Assembly: GCA_964410965.1 (NCBI GenBank) | Contig: CAYPIY010000012.1 | Location: 1 to 64,000, forward strand | Length of the DNA: 64,000 bases | Direction: 5' to 3' | DNA from: JBBIRG01 sp964410965 | Lineage (GTDB): Bacteria; CLD3; SB21; JBBIRG01 | Shown: positions 28,101 through 37,600 of the stretch, one piece after another | How positions within the stretch are numbered: the first letter of the stretch is position 1 | Layout of the letters: every line of letters begins with the position of its first letter | The notes under the pieces: model-generated | What the model was told of the DNA's origin: nothing | Database searches by the model: none | The model's input: the letters and a program-made list of their open reading frames with translations, nothing else | Made by a program: the position numbers and the translations under genes

Positions 28101-29441
28101 ATGAAGAATTTCCGCATAAATATCCTCCTCCGTGTTGCTTTACTGGCCGCCACGATCGGTCCGGGATCGTATCTTGTGCTGGAAACCGGCCTTACGGCCT
28201 TAGCCGTTCTGACAGGCATTATCACCCTGATTGTCATTTATGATTTGTTCCGTTATATCGACGTCATCAACGGGGAGGTACGGAATTTCCTGGAGGCTAT
28301 TCAGTATTCTGATTTTTCCATGCATTCGAGGCTTCACATGCTGGGTGGATCTTTCAGGACGCTGTCCGCGCAGATCAACAAAGTCATGGACCAGTTTCAG
28401 AACGCCCGCAAAGAAAAAGAAGAACAATATCTATATCTGCAAATGGTCATTCAGCATATCGGCGTGGGGCTGATCACATTCGATATCAACGGAAAAGTGG
28501 AGTTGATCAATCATGCTGCGAAAAAAATACTCAGGATAAAAACGATTAATCAAATTCAGGCTTTGGACGAAACGATATCCGGTTTTGGCGCTTACCTGAT
28601 TGGCATGCCCGTACGGAAAAAACAAATCTACAAGGCGGTTTTTTCGGATGATATGATCCAGATGCTGCTTTTCGCGACTGAGTTCAGAATGCGGGACCGG
28701 AATCTTAAAATGATCATCCTTCAGAATATCCAGAGCGAACTGGAAGAGAAAGAACTGGATGCCTGGCAGAAGCTGATCCGTGTATTGACGCATGAAATCA
28801 TCAACTCCATCACGCCGATTTCATCGATGACGGGAACGGTTCAGCAGCTGGTCAGAGACAATGTCGCGTCGGATGCATCCGTCAACCGGGAAGCGGTTCA
28901 TGATGTGCTGACCGCTCTGTGTGCCATTCAGAAGCGAAGCGAAGGCATGGTCGCCTTTGTGGAAAAATTCAGGAACCTGACAAAAGTTCCGCAGCCCAAT
29001 TTCAGGACGTTTGCCCTGCTTCAGCTGTTTGACCGGATCCGTATCCTGATGAGCGCAATACTGAAAGAGAGGGGGATTCACTTCATTTCCCGTGTAACGC
29101 CTGACAATCTTGAACTGACGGCCGATCCGAACCTGATTGAGCAGGTGATTATCAATCTCATCCATAACGCTGTTCAGGCCTTACGGGATATTCCCGGCGG
29201 AAAAATTGAATTGACAGCCTTGATTGATGAAACAGGTAAAGTCGTGATATCCGTTCTGGATAACGGACCGGGCATTCCGGAGGACATTCAGGAAAAAATA
29301 TTCATCCCTTTCTTTACCACCCGGCAGGACGGATCGGGAATCGGGCTCAGCCTGTCACGCCAGATCATGAGGGCGCACGGCGGAAGCATTAAGGTGAATT
29401 CAGCTCCGAATCAGGAAACGGTATTCACGCTCAGGTTTTGA
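28101..29441 (+). CDS. NtrY-like membrane histidine kinase
   Basis: A 446-aa sensor kinase with two closely spaced N-terminal transmembrane helices (about residues 8-48) and almost no periplasmic loop. A PAS-like region follows (about 110-215; MVIQHIGVGLITFDINGKVE), then a HisKA-type helix with the acceptor in LIRVLTHEIINSITPISS. HATPase_c has INLIHNAVQAL, DNGPGIPEDI and GSGIGLSLSRQ. The lack of an external domain suggests it senses a membrane or internal state. Adjacent to and downstream of the NtrC-type regulator, it is the obvious partner. Confidence 0.92.
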   Translation: MKNFRINILLRVALLAATIGPGSYLVLETGLTALAVLTGIITLIVIYDLFRYIDVINGEVRNFLEAIQYSDFSMHSRLHMLGGSFRTLSAQINKVMDQFQNARKEKEEQYLYLQMVIQHIGVGLITFDINGKVELINHAAKKILRIKTINQIQALDETISGFGAYLIGMPVRKKQIYKAVFSDDMIQMLLFATEFRMRDRNLKMIILQNIQSELEEKELDAWQKLIRVLTHEIINSITPISSMTGTVQQLVRDNVASDASVNREAVHDVLTALCAIQKRSEGMVAFVEKFRNLTKVPQPNFRTFALLQLFDRIRILMSAILKERGIHFISRVTPDNLELTADPNLIEQVIINLIHNAVQALRDIPGGKIELTALIDETGKVVISVLDNGPGIPEDIQEKIFIPFFTTRQDGSGIGLSLSRQIMRAHGGSIKVNSAPNQETVFTLRF

Positions 29442-29486
29442 TGACCGCATGAGAGCCGGCCAGACTGCATTTTCCGGTGATCTTTT

Positions 29487-29834
29487 TTACAATGTCTTCA
29501 GATACATCAGCGATGCAACCGTCATCCAGATTACCGGGCCCATAAGTGCCAGAAACCATAATGCCATGATCACGACGGGCGATGATATCGTTACCATACC
29601 AAAGTAGATCAGGGCGAATATCAATATTGACAAAACAATAATCATCGTTCCGGCACAGATCATTTTTTGACCCGCAAACTTGTTGGCCGGATACCATATT
29701 TTTTCATCTGATAGCGTTTTACCTGTCCGGAAACCGTACCATACATTTGGTTTGATTTTCTCCTTAACCATCGGCACGGCCAGTCCGATAATCAGTAATC
29801 CGATACCGATACTGACTAGAAAAATGAATTCCAT
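29487..29834 (-). CDS. Small SdpI-like membrane protein
   Basis: A 115-aa integral membrane protein with three hydrophobic segments. Features are an N-terminal helix (MEFIFLVSIGIGLLIIGLAV), the motif WYGFRTGKTL, and W-x2-A-N-K-F-A-G before the second helix, which resembles the SdpI/YhfL C-terminal domain. B. subtilis SdpI is an immunity/signalling protein for the SdpC toxin; many homologues have no known role and no toxin gene is seen here. The start is 29834, because the upstream ATGGAGG is better read as the ribosome site. It lies downstream of the FHA gene on the same strand, past a 175-bp spacer with a repeat. Confidence 0.7.
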   Translation of the reverse strand: MEFIFLVSIGIGLLIIGLAVPMVKEKIKPNVWYGFRTGKTLSDEKIWYPANKFAGQKMICAGTMIIVLSILIFALIYFGMVTISSPVVIMALWFLALMGPVIWMTVASLMYLKTL

Positions 29835-29900
29835 GTTAACCTCCATTTTTATAGTTTAATATTGACCGGCAAGATACAGAAAACACAGGCATTTTTTGGT

Positions 29901-29999
29901 CATTGTGTGTCTTGTAGTCTTGTGAGAAAACATATTCACACGGAGACACGGCGATCACAGGGTTTTAATGTTCATTGAGTACTCTGCGGCTCTGTGTGA
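29901..29999. repeat. Divergent copy of the interspersed repeat family
   Basis: TTCACACGGAGACACGGCGA (from 29935) and an inverted-type unit ACTCTGCGGCTCTGTGTGA (29981-29999), plus a related TTGTGTGTCTTGTAGTCTTG stretch from 29903. It lies between the FHA gene and the SdpI-like gene. Confidence 0.5.
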
Positions 30000-30009
30000 T
30001 TCATCTTTT

Positions 30010-30633
30010 TTAACAGTATACCGGATTTATCGTCCCGTATGCGCCGCATTGCGGACAGATGTCCGTCCGTTCGGGATATTCCTTTCCGCACGACGCGCAT
30101 TTGAATTTGGTTGGTTTTTTCTCTACTGTAACCGGCGTCTCAACCGGTTTTTCTTTTTTAATCAGCCTTACCAGAAACGGTTCCTTGCCGAGAAACAGCA
30201 GTTCTCCGTCCGCTAAAACTTGTCTGGGATGTGCTTTACAGTCGATTTTGATGACGCCGACGAATGTCCCGTTGGTCGAGCCGAGATCAGTGATGACATA
30301 GCCGCTGTTTTCAAAATCAATCTGTGCGTGTTTCCGGCTGACCTGCTGGACGGCGGACAGGATTTCCTTGCCGGCAGATTCCCGTCCGATCACGGTTTGT
30401 GCAGTATGACTGATTCTGATAACTGCACCGGTTTTCTGGCAGATCAGTTCCAAGCCATCGTATTCCTTATCGGGAGAGATTTCTGTACGGGTTGACACAG
30501 CTGGTTCGGTTAGCGGTACGGGCAGCAGATGGTCAATGAACGAATTGCAATTTCCGCATGTTTTCGGCTTCGGTTCCGAATCGTCGAACACAATTGATTC
30601 ACCGCAGTAGTCACAGATGATTTTCAGTTTCAT
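30010..30633 (-). CDS. Zinc ribbon-FHA-zinc ribbon protein
   Basis: A 207-aa cytoplasmic phosphothreonine-binding protein. An N-terminal CxxC...CxxC pair (C7/C10, C26/C29) is followed by an FHA domain (about 62-160) with all core residues: G83-R84, S99-R-K-H102 and N121-G-T in DLGSTNGT. A second zinc ribbon (CASCGKEY...CPQCG, about 180-200) closes the protein. FHA domains read phosphothreonine made by Ser/Thr kinases, two of which are encoded upstream in the same strand set. The start overlaps the radical SAM stop by 4 nt (ATGA). It is the last gene of the operon. Confidence 0.88.
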   Translation of the reverse strand: MKLKIICDYCGESIVFDDSEPKPKTCGNCNSFIDHLLPVPLTEPAVSTRTEISPDKEYDGLELICQKTGAVIRISHTAQTVIGRESAGKEILSAVQQVSRKHAQIDFENSGYVITDLGSTNGTFVGVIKIDCKAHPRQVLADGELLFLGKEPFLVRLIKKEKPVETPVTVEKKPTKFKCASCGKEYPERTDICPQCGAYGTINPVYC

Positions 30634-31247
30634 ACAAATTCCGTTTTGATTCCCGTTTTGAATAATTCATCAAGAATTGATTGCGGATCGTTTTTCCCGG
30701 GTATGCCGGTGAGGAAAATTTCTTTATCATCGCCGACGTGAACCGACCATGGCATTTTTTCCGGTGGGATATCGGTTTCTGTAATTACTCCGTTATCAAT
30801 CTTGTACAGCCGTTGATTAGCTGAGCCGCGCATACATTCATTCTGATTCATCTCATGAATATAACGCCCATCGAGTAAATAATCGATACAGTTTATGAAA
30901 AGCCGGTCGGCGTGATCGCGCTTGATTTCTTCCAGGGAATATCCCGAGTAAACGAATATATTCAGTTTTGTTTTTAATTTGACAAATGAGCAGAAGGCGA
31001 TCATCGGCTCGTACTGATTGAACGGTTCTCCGCCGGAAATTGTGATTCCGTCGTAATCCTGAGCAAGATTGATTATCTTCTGAAGCAGCCATTCAACCGG
31101 AACGGATTTACCGCCATCCGTTTTCCACAGCGACGGATTCACGCAGCCCGGACACGCAAGCCCGCATCCCTGTGTCCAGACGACGATCCGCTTCCCGGGA
31201 CCCAGATTATAAACGGGATATTGTATGCGGTTTAACTGCCAGTGCAT
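30630..31247 (-). CDS. NrdG-like radical SAM protein (4Fe-4S)
   Basis: A 205-aa small radical SAM protein. The cluster ligands are C28-x3-C32-x2-C35 in QGCGLACPGC, followed by the SAM-binding GGEPF (in ITISGGEPFNQYEP). Fold and length match the activases of anaerobic ribonucleotide reductase (NrdG), which make a glycyl radical on a partner. No NrdD-like glycyl radical enzyme is encoded in the window, and the gene is embedded between AAA+ and FHA genes, overlapping them by 16 and 4 nt. I therefore infer a dedicated role in this system rather than nucleotide reduction; the substrate is unknown. The ATG lies inside the last codons of the AAA+ gene. Confidence 0.85.
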   Translation of the reverse strand: MHWQLNRIQYPVYNLGPGKRIVVWTQGCGLACPGCVNPSLWKTDGGKSVPVEWLLQKIINLAQDYDGITISGGEPFNQYEPMIAFCSFVKLKTKLNIFVYSGYSLEEIKRDHADRLFINCIDYLLDGRYIHEMNQNECMRGSANQRLYKIDNGVITETDIPPEKMPWSVHVGDDKEIFLTGIPGKNDPQSILDELFKTGIKTEFV

Positions 31248-33127
31248 TGAAACGTTACCTTATTGTTGTTCTTTTCGTCGACGAACACACGGAAATTCAG
31301 GTTCTCTGTTTTATTCTGCTCGAACATGAAATTCACCATTTCGTTCTTGATATGCGTTTCCACGCGGTTATTGATCCCGCGCCCGCCGTTGAGGAGATTG
31401 TCCTTGATATAATATTTGCGGAACAGTTCGACGAACGCGTCGTCGAAATCAAAAAAGCAGTTCTTCTGTTTCTTCAGGTTGTACTGGATGGTTTTCAGGA
31501 CTTTCAGAAGAATCAGCTTATCGACATCCGGACGGATGAAATCGAATACGACGAAATTATCGCCGAACCGGTTGAGGATTTCCGGACGGTTGAGTTTAGC
31601 GTTGAAGAACTGACGAATTTCGTTCATGATGCGGTCGGACATTTCTTCGTAGGAATGGTCGGTAGTGATGTTGGGAGCGCGCCGTCCGAGGCCGTCTTCG
31701 GTATAAACACCGAGGTTACTCGTGAAAATAATCAGCGATTCGCCGAAATACACCGTCTCGCCCTTGCCGTCGGTCAACCGGCCGTCGTCGAGGATTTGCA
31801 GGAACTTGTCAAAAACGATCGGGTGCGCCTTTTCAATCTCGTCGAAGAGGATGATGGAGAACGGCTTTTCTTTGATTTTGCGCGTGAGCTGTCCGCCTTC
31901 GGCGTAACCTACGTAACCCGGAGGCGATCCGATAAGCTTGACGTCGGAGTTGCTGTCGTTGTATTCGCTCATGTCGAACCGGAGAATCGCGTCCTCGTCA
32001 TTGAAGATCAGCTCCGCGAGCGATTTGGCAAGTTCGGTCTTGCCGACGCCCGTCGGGCCGGCGAAAAACAGTACACCCTTAGGTTTGTTCTTCGGTTTGT
32101 TCTGGTCGATGGCATGCAGGCCGAGTTTCGCGCGCCGCACGATTTCAACGGATTTCCTGATCGCGAGTTCCTGTCCCATCACGCGTTTTCGGAGTTCTTT
32201 GTCGGCGTTGTCGATTTTTGCTTTGTCGAGTTCTTCCCAGAAATTCTCTTTCGTGCCGTACTTGAACAGATCAATGATTTTCTTGATGTCGTTCACGTGG
32301 ATTTTTTCGTGATTGGAAATCGTGATCAGGTTTTCCATTTCGCGGCTTGTGAACCCGTCGGTGAGATCGGTGAAAAGGCCGTGAATATCTTTCGGTTCTT
32401 CGACGTTTCCCTCGCGGAAAAATCGTCCGGACTGGATCTGGAAAAACCGCCGGCGTTCCTTTTTATCGGGACGTTTCACCTCGATGCCTTTGGTGAGCGG
32501 ATTTTCCAGCAGCAGCCAGCTCGGGATGTCGTTGAGTTTATCACAGACGAAGATCAGCAAACTGCGGTTGCCGCGCTTGTCGGGGAACACGCGCGCGTCC
32601 AGGGCCGATTTGACCATCTTCATGAAATGCTGGCGCTCGCACTCGTTCAGCAAGTTCGGATCGGTATGAAAACGCGAGGTGAAGTTGATAATCCCGGCAG
32701 CTAATCTTTTGTTGTTCGACACCAGGATGCGGAGAAACGTCAGTGTGTCGGCCAGCGAACCCTTGATGGCGTCGAGATTTGCGGTGCGAAGGTCTTTAGT
32801 GATTCCGGGCCGGTCATCCTCGAGAAATTTCATGATCGTGTTCGGATTGACTGCCGGGTCGGAAGTCTCTAAGGCGATGCCGTCAATCAGGTCGTAATAC
32901 GTGACAATCTCATAGCCTTCGCTTTTCAGGTACAGCGTAAGGATGTGTTTGAGTTCGTTGAATTTCGCCCACTGAAGTTTCTCAGCGTTTTCCGCCGAAT
33001 GATAGTTGACGGGATAATAAAAGCAGTCGTAGACATTCCCGTACAGGTAGATCTGCGGCATCAGCACCTGGAAACGCCTGAATTCCTGCAGCCACACGGG
33101 CAATATCGTCGAGTTCACGGATTCCAT
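31232..33127 (-). CDS. ClpB-like AAA+ ATPase with degenerate first AAA domain
   Basis: A 631-aa protein with one intact ClpA/B-type AAA+ module in its second half: Walker A GPTGVGKT (K363), Walker B ILFDEIEKAHP, sensor-1 IIFTSNLG, and a ClpB-like small C-terminal domain with GGRGINNRV. The first half (about 1-290) looks like an AAA fold without a Walker A: GIINFTSRFH sits where Walker B would be and LLIFVCDKLNDIPSW where sensor 1 would be. This suggests a regulatory, non-hydrolysing first ring. There is no ClpB N-domain and no middle coiled coil. The start ATG is 3 nt after the coiled-coil gene's stop, whose last codons provide the CAGGAG ribosome site. Confidence 0.85.
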   Translation of the reverse strand: MESVNSTILPVWLQEFRRFQVLMPQIYLYGNVYDCFYYPVNYHSAENAEKLQWAKFNELKHILTLYLKSEGYEIVTYYDLIDGIALETSDPAVNPNTIMKFLEDDRPGITKDLRTANLDAIKGSLADTLTFLRILVSNNKRLAAGIINFTSRFHTDPNLLNECERQHFMKMVKSALDARVFPDKRGNRSLLIFVCDKLNDIPSWLLLENPLTKGIEVKRPDKKERRRFFQIQSGRFFREGNVEEPKDIHGLFTDLTDGFTSREMENLITISNHEKIHVNDIKKIIDLFKYGTKENFWEELDKAKIDNADKELRKRVMGQELAIRKSVEIVRRAKLGLHAIDQNKPKNKPKGVLFFAGPTGVGKTELAKSLAELIFNDEDAILRFDMSEYNDSNSDVKLIGSPPGYVGYAEGGQLTRKIKEKPFSIILFDEIEKAHPIVFDKFLQILDDGRLTDGKGETVYFGESLIIFTSNLGVYTEDGLGRRAPNITTDHSYEEMSDRIMNEIRQFFNAKLNRPEILNRFGDNFVVFDFIRPDVDKLILLKVLKTIQYNLKKQKNCFFDFDDAFVELFRKYYIKDNLLNGGRGINNRVETHIKNEMVNFMFEQNKTENLNFRVFVDEKNNNKVTFQCTGS

Positions 33128-33130
33128 CGT

Positions 33131-34624
33131 TTACTCCTGTCGTTTGAGGGTTCGTTCTTTCGGTTGGGTTTTGTTCGAGCGCCGCTGTTCCGCCGATTCA
33201 AGCCGGGTTTTCAGTTTCGCGGGGATCCGGATCAGCGCCGATTCCGACACTTCTTTTTCCTGGGTCAGTCCGACGTTCAGTCCCGCCGCGGCGAGTTCGG
33301 TGAGCATGGTGCGGAAATCCGTGCAGGTCGAAGTCATTTCAGACAATTTTTGCTGTGTTTGGCCGATGCCGAGATCTTTCTTTTCGTCCGGAATGAGGAA
33401 GTTGTAAAGGAAAGTTCCGTCCTCGTTGAACCGCAGGTTCAGAAAATTGGTCTGTCCGGGGATTTTCATCAGGAAATCGCTTTCCTTTTCGAAGTCAATC
33501 ACCTCCGATTCCTCGATGACTTCATACCGGCGGATGCGCAGGCTCTCGATGATCTGGGACTTGACGTACTGATGTTCCTTCTGACGGATGAGTTCCTGAC
33601 TGGTAAGCATTTCATTTTGTTTCAGAAACTTCCCGGCTTTCATTTCGATATCCTGAATTTCATTGTCCCCGATTTTTTCCCGTTCGATCAGCGACAGTGC
33701 ATTTGCAATGAGTTCCCGCTGCAGATGGGCGGAGGCGGGATGGATCGACGCAAGATTCAGTCTTGCGAGTATTTTCTTTACGGCTTGTTTCAGGAGCAGG
33801 GTTTTTTCCGTTTGCCGGATGTCTTCGATGAGTTCAATATAGAAATATTCCTCGCAGAATGTTTTGCTTTTCAGAAGCTTGTCCAGCCGTTGTTTGTACA
33901 GATAGGCCTGATGGGGATTTTCAGCTTCCGCGATCAGTCCGTTTATTTGCCGGACGCGTTTATCGATGCCGGCGGGAGTCTTTTTAACGGTTTCTTGGAC
34001 CGGCAAAGGCGGTTGCATTTTCGTTACGATGCCTGCGATCGCGTTTTCCGTATTTTCAACTTTATGGTGCAGTTGTGCGAACAGCTGTTTTTTCTTTTTT
34101 CTGAAATTCAGTTCGAACGGCGGTACGGGCTCATCCAGCGTGATTGTATCTACGGAAGCAACCGCCAGCGCGGATTTCTCCGGCTGATCTTTCACGGAAT
34201 ATTTTTCAATAATCGCGCAAGCCGCGATTTTGCGGTCGCTGACGGCCTTCTTGAAAGCCTGTACCGTCTGGCCGTATTCTATGTAGGCGTCGTAATCTTC
34301 CCGTTTTTGTTCAAATTGATTTTCCGCTATAGCGATCCGGTCGATGAGCGATTTCAGCTCGTTTTGCCTGTTCCGGACTTCCTGCCGGATCGTTTGTTCG
34401 GATTTGAACAGGTTAGCCGGAATCGTGTAAGCCTTCAGGGCTTCCGCGAGACGTTCCCGTATATTCTCAGTTTCTTCGGCGGCGCTAATCTCGATGTCCC
34501 TGGTTTTATCCGATATTCTCATGTGCGATAATTCGTCAAAACGCATTTGCAGTTCTGCCTGCAGTTTGAAGATCTCCTGCAGGGCGGCGTCCATCTGCGC
34601 AGCGAATGTTTTAGGTCCGCTCAT
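33131..34624 (-). CDS. Coiled-coil protein of the kinase/AAA+ operon
   Basis: A 497-aa soluble protein of unknown family. The sequence is highly charged and mostly helical: long heptad-like stretches at about residues 10-110 (MDAALQEIFKLQAELQMRFD) and 140-330. A more globular part (about 340-450; YEVIEESEVIDFEKESDFLM, GTFLYNFLIPDEKKD) looks like an alpha/beta domain. There is no signal peptide or membrane segment. It is sandwiched between the large kinase (15-nt gap) and the AAA+ gene (3-nt gap), so it is probably a structural partner or substrate adaptor of the ATPase. Function not recognised. Confidence 0.75.
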   Translation of the reverse strand: MSGPKTFAAQMDAALQEIFKLQAELQMRFDELSHMRISDKTRDIEISAAEETENIRERLAEALKAYTIPANLFKSEQTIRQEVRNRQNELKSLIDRIAIAENQFEQKREDYDAYIEYGQTVQAFKKAVSDRKIAACAIIEKYSVKDQPEKSALAVASVDTITLDEPVPPFELNFRKKKKQLFAQLHHKVENTENAIAGIVTKMQPPLPVQETVKKTPAGIDKRVRQINGLIAEAENPHQAYLYKQRLDKLLKSKTFCEEYFYIELIEDIRQTEKTLLLKQAVKKILARLNLASIHPASAHLQRELIANALSLIEREKIGDNEIQDIEMKAGKFLKQNEMLTSQELIRQKEHQYVKSQIIESLRIRRYEVIEESEVIDFEKESDFLMKIPGQTNFLNLRFNEDGTFLYNFLIPDEKKDLGIGQTQQKLSEMTSTCTDFRTMLTELAAAGLNVGLTQEKEVSESALIRIPAKLKTRLESAEQRRSNKTQPKERTLKRQE

Positions 34625-34639
34625 GGTTGGTCCGTGTGA

Positions 34640-37600
34640 TTACTGTAAAATTCTGATATCCTTCTTCATGATGTAACCGTATTCCCGGTTCGTGGTGCGG
34701 ATCAGATACCAGTCTTCGTGTTCGGAGTAAATGTTCAGAGTAACCGGTACCCGGCTGCGCAGGGCTTTTGCGGATGCCGATGGCTCTTTCCGTGCAACGG
34801 CATACCGGTTGATAAGCCGGCCTTTTTTAAGGATTTCCTCGTTGACATCGTTTATCTTCAGATATCCTTCGTGGTTTTTATGCCTCACAAGATACCAGCC
34901 GCTGTCAACTGCGAGTACGGTGGCGAATTCATCCCGGATGACCGTACCCAGGACGGCATTGGCGTCGGATTTGCCGGCGCGGATGAGCGCTTCGTTTGAT
35001 TTCGGATAAATATGCATGTTCATCGGGCAGGTGACGTCTGCAGACGGTCTCCAGCCGGGCATCTTCAGGTATCCCGGTAACCCGATCTTTTCGGACTGCG
35101 CAAATCCTTCCGAACCCTGATTCCGGACAAGATACCATCCTTTTTTCTCATCGATGATCAGAAGAGAATCTTTGTCAACGATTCTTCCGACAACCGGATC
35201 GTCTTCCGAAAGGCCGGTATGCATAAAAACCGGTTTATCATCGTTGATGGATGCGTTTCGTATCAGGACTATGGCATTTAGAGGATTCCTGACTTTAGCC
35301 GACGGCGGTGTGTCTTTGAACAGGATGTCCGTAATAAAAATAATCATTAGGACCGGTACCACCGATACGAGAAAAGGCCATATCCGGACACGGCTTGTTT
35401 TCATAATATACAATACAGCCGGATTTGCGATCAGCGATAACGCTGCCATAGGCACCGGTGTGATAAACCATACGGCGATCAATGTGACATGAGTTATTAC
35501 AAATCCGAAAATCCAGCCCAGATTACAACGGCATGCGATCCATGAAGGAATGATGGAAACGAACATCAGGACAGCCATGTTGCCGGCCATCGCAAACACC
35601 GTGTTTTCCGATAAACCCAGACCGCTGACATCGAAAGTAAAGGGCAAAATGCCGGATAAGAAGCCTATAGCCGCATGATTTTTATCTATACCGCTAAGAT
35701 ACAAAAGATACAATGGTATGACCGGAAGCAGCATGATGAATGACCGGACCGACTGCATCAGGTCTGACCGGAAAATCCGTTTCTGGCGCTGCTGAATATC
35801 GCTGATGAAAGTTTTTTGATAAAGTGTCGTATCCGTATGCAGTTGCTCCAGGGACACGGGTGACCATTTTTTTTCAGGAAGACGCTGGTCGATTTCAGTG
35901 TATTTGATGATTTCAGTACAGATCACATCCGGACTTTTCAATGAAAAATCGGATACCGTGACAGAGCCGCTTATGGGTTTTGAATTCAATTCTTCAAGGA
36001 TGTTCCGGCTCTGTAAAAAATCAGTAAGAGAACCGGTAATTGTATATTTCAGATTGACACGGTCCGAATCCAGCATCGGCGTCCATTTCTCAATATGAAC
36101 AGCGTTGAGTAGCTGGCCCTTAAAAACATCCAGCAGGAATTCGCTCCGTTCCTTTGCATTCAGAAGAACGCGGTCAGTTTTTTCCAGAAAAATCTTGCGT
36201 TCAGCGGAGAGAAACCGGTCTTTCCATAAACCCGGGTTGCCGGCGAAACAGAGCGCGACTTCTTCCAGTGCTGTCATTGTATTTCCGGCAAGATCGCGGA
36301 ATCCGCGGGCGGGATTGAAATCGTAAAAAATCCGTATCATTCCTTCATCGGTAATCTCTTTTGACAAAAGGTCCCACTGGCCGGTTACAACGGTTAACGG
36401 TTCATTCCCGGTGGCGGATTTTTTTAGCGCTTTTTTTAGTTCCTTCTGGCTGGAGGCATTCAACGATTTCACGCCGAAGGCCTTCAGAAACCGCCGGATA
36501 ATCGCTTGTGCAGCTTTTTTCTTATCGCCCTCCGCCGAATCGGCGTACTGCTCCAGCGCCATGATGAAACTGAACAGCGGCAAATCAGGATTCCTGATGA
36601 TTTTCCACTGGTCGTCGAGTTCTTTCAGAAAATTCACGGTCAGCGTTTCGATATCATCGGCCTGGAAAACATCATATAACGTTAACAGCTTAACAGGCAG
36701 GTCCGGCTGAAAATACCGTAAAATCGCTTCACGGATGAAAAGCTTTCCCTGTTTGGCGGCAATACGCATCAGTTTGTCGAAACTCTGCTTGCTGTCCAGG
36801 TCCTGAACCTGGCTGACCCAAGTCAAAAGCAGGTTATATCCCTGCTGATCTTCGATGAGAAACCGGTGCCAATCATCGCCTTTCTGCACGTATTCGAGGA
36901 GATCCTCTTCGGTTTCAATTGTTTTTGATCGCAATTTGACCGGCATCACCGAAGGCGCCGCAGCTTTTTTGTAATGCACCGCAACCGATTTCCCCGCCAG
37001 CCACAGCGATACTTCTTTTTGTCCCCACCTTTGCTGAATGTCCTGCAACGTCAGTCCGGCGATCAGGTCGCTGAGTCGTTTATATTTCGGATCGTAATCA
37101 ATGATCGGCTTCTCTGCGGCGCGTCTCTCGTATATCTTTCGTAATGTCTGCTGGTCAATTTTCTCAGGATACAGTAAATGCAGAATGATCATACCGAAGG
37201 AATAATAATCGTTCTTCTCCGAAATGATCCCGATGGCCTGCTCCGGCGCGAGATAAAAATCGGTTCCCTTCACCACGGACATGTACGACAATTCTTTCTC
37301 CGAACTCTGCTCGAACGTTTTCGCCGAACCGTAATCACCGATGACTAAGTCCTTCTGATTTTCATCGCGGTAAAACACGTTCTGCGGTTTCAGGTCGCAG
37401 TGATAAATCCGGTTCTCATGAAGAATCTGAATCCCTTTGAAGATTTCTTTGATGACATGCCGTTCGATGAATTCCGGGGAGTATTTTTCTTTGATATTTT
37501 CAACCTTTAACAGATCGCCGCCCTTGGCGAAATCGCTGATTTCATAGCAGAATTGTCCGTTGAATTTCTCCGCGCCGGTTCCGAAATGATGCAGTTTCAG

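Noticed and set aside
29487..29834. SdpI-like protein as immunity gene of a toxin system
   Set aside because: No toxin-like small gene or SdpR-type repressor is next to it; the domain alone is not evidence of immunity.
31172..34531. Long + strand open frames (510 and 528 codons) opposite the AAA+ and coiled-coil genes
   Set aside because: They are mirror frames of genes with clear motifs, ribosome sites and tight operon spacing; their translations are low-complexity F/V/R-rich text with no domain.
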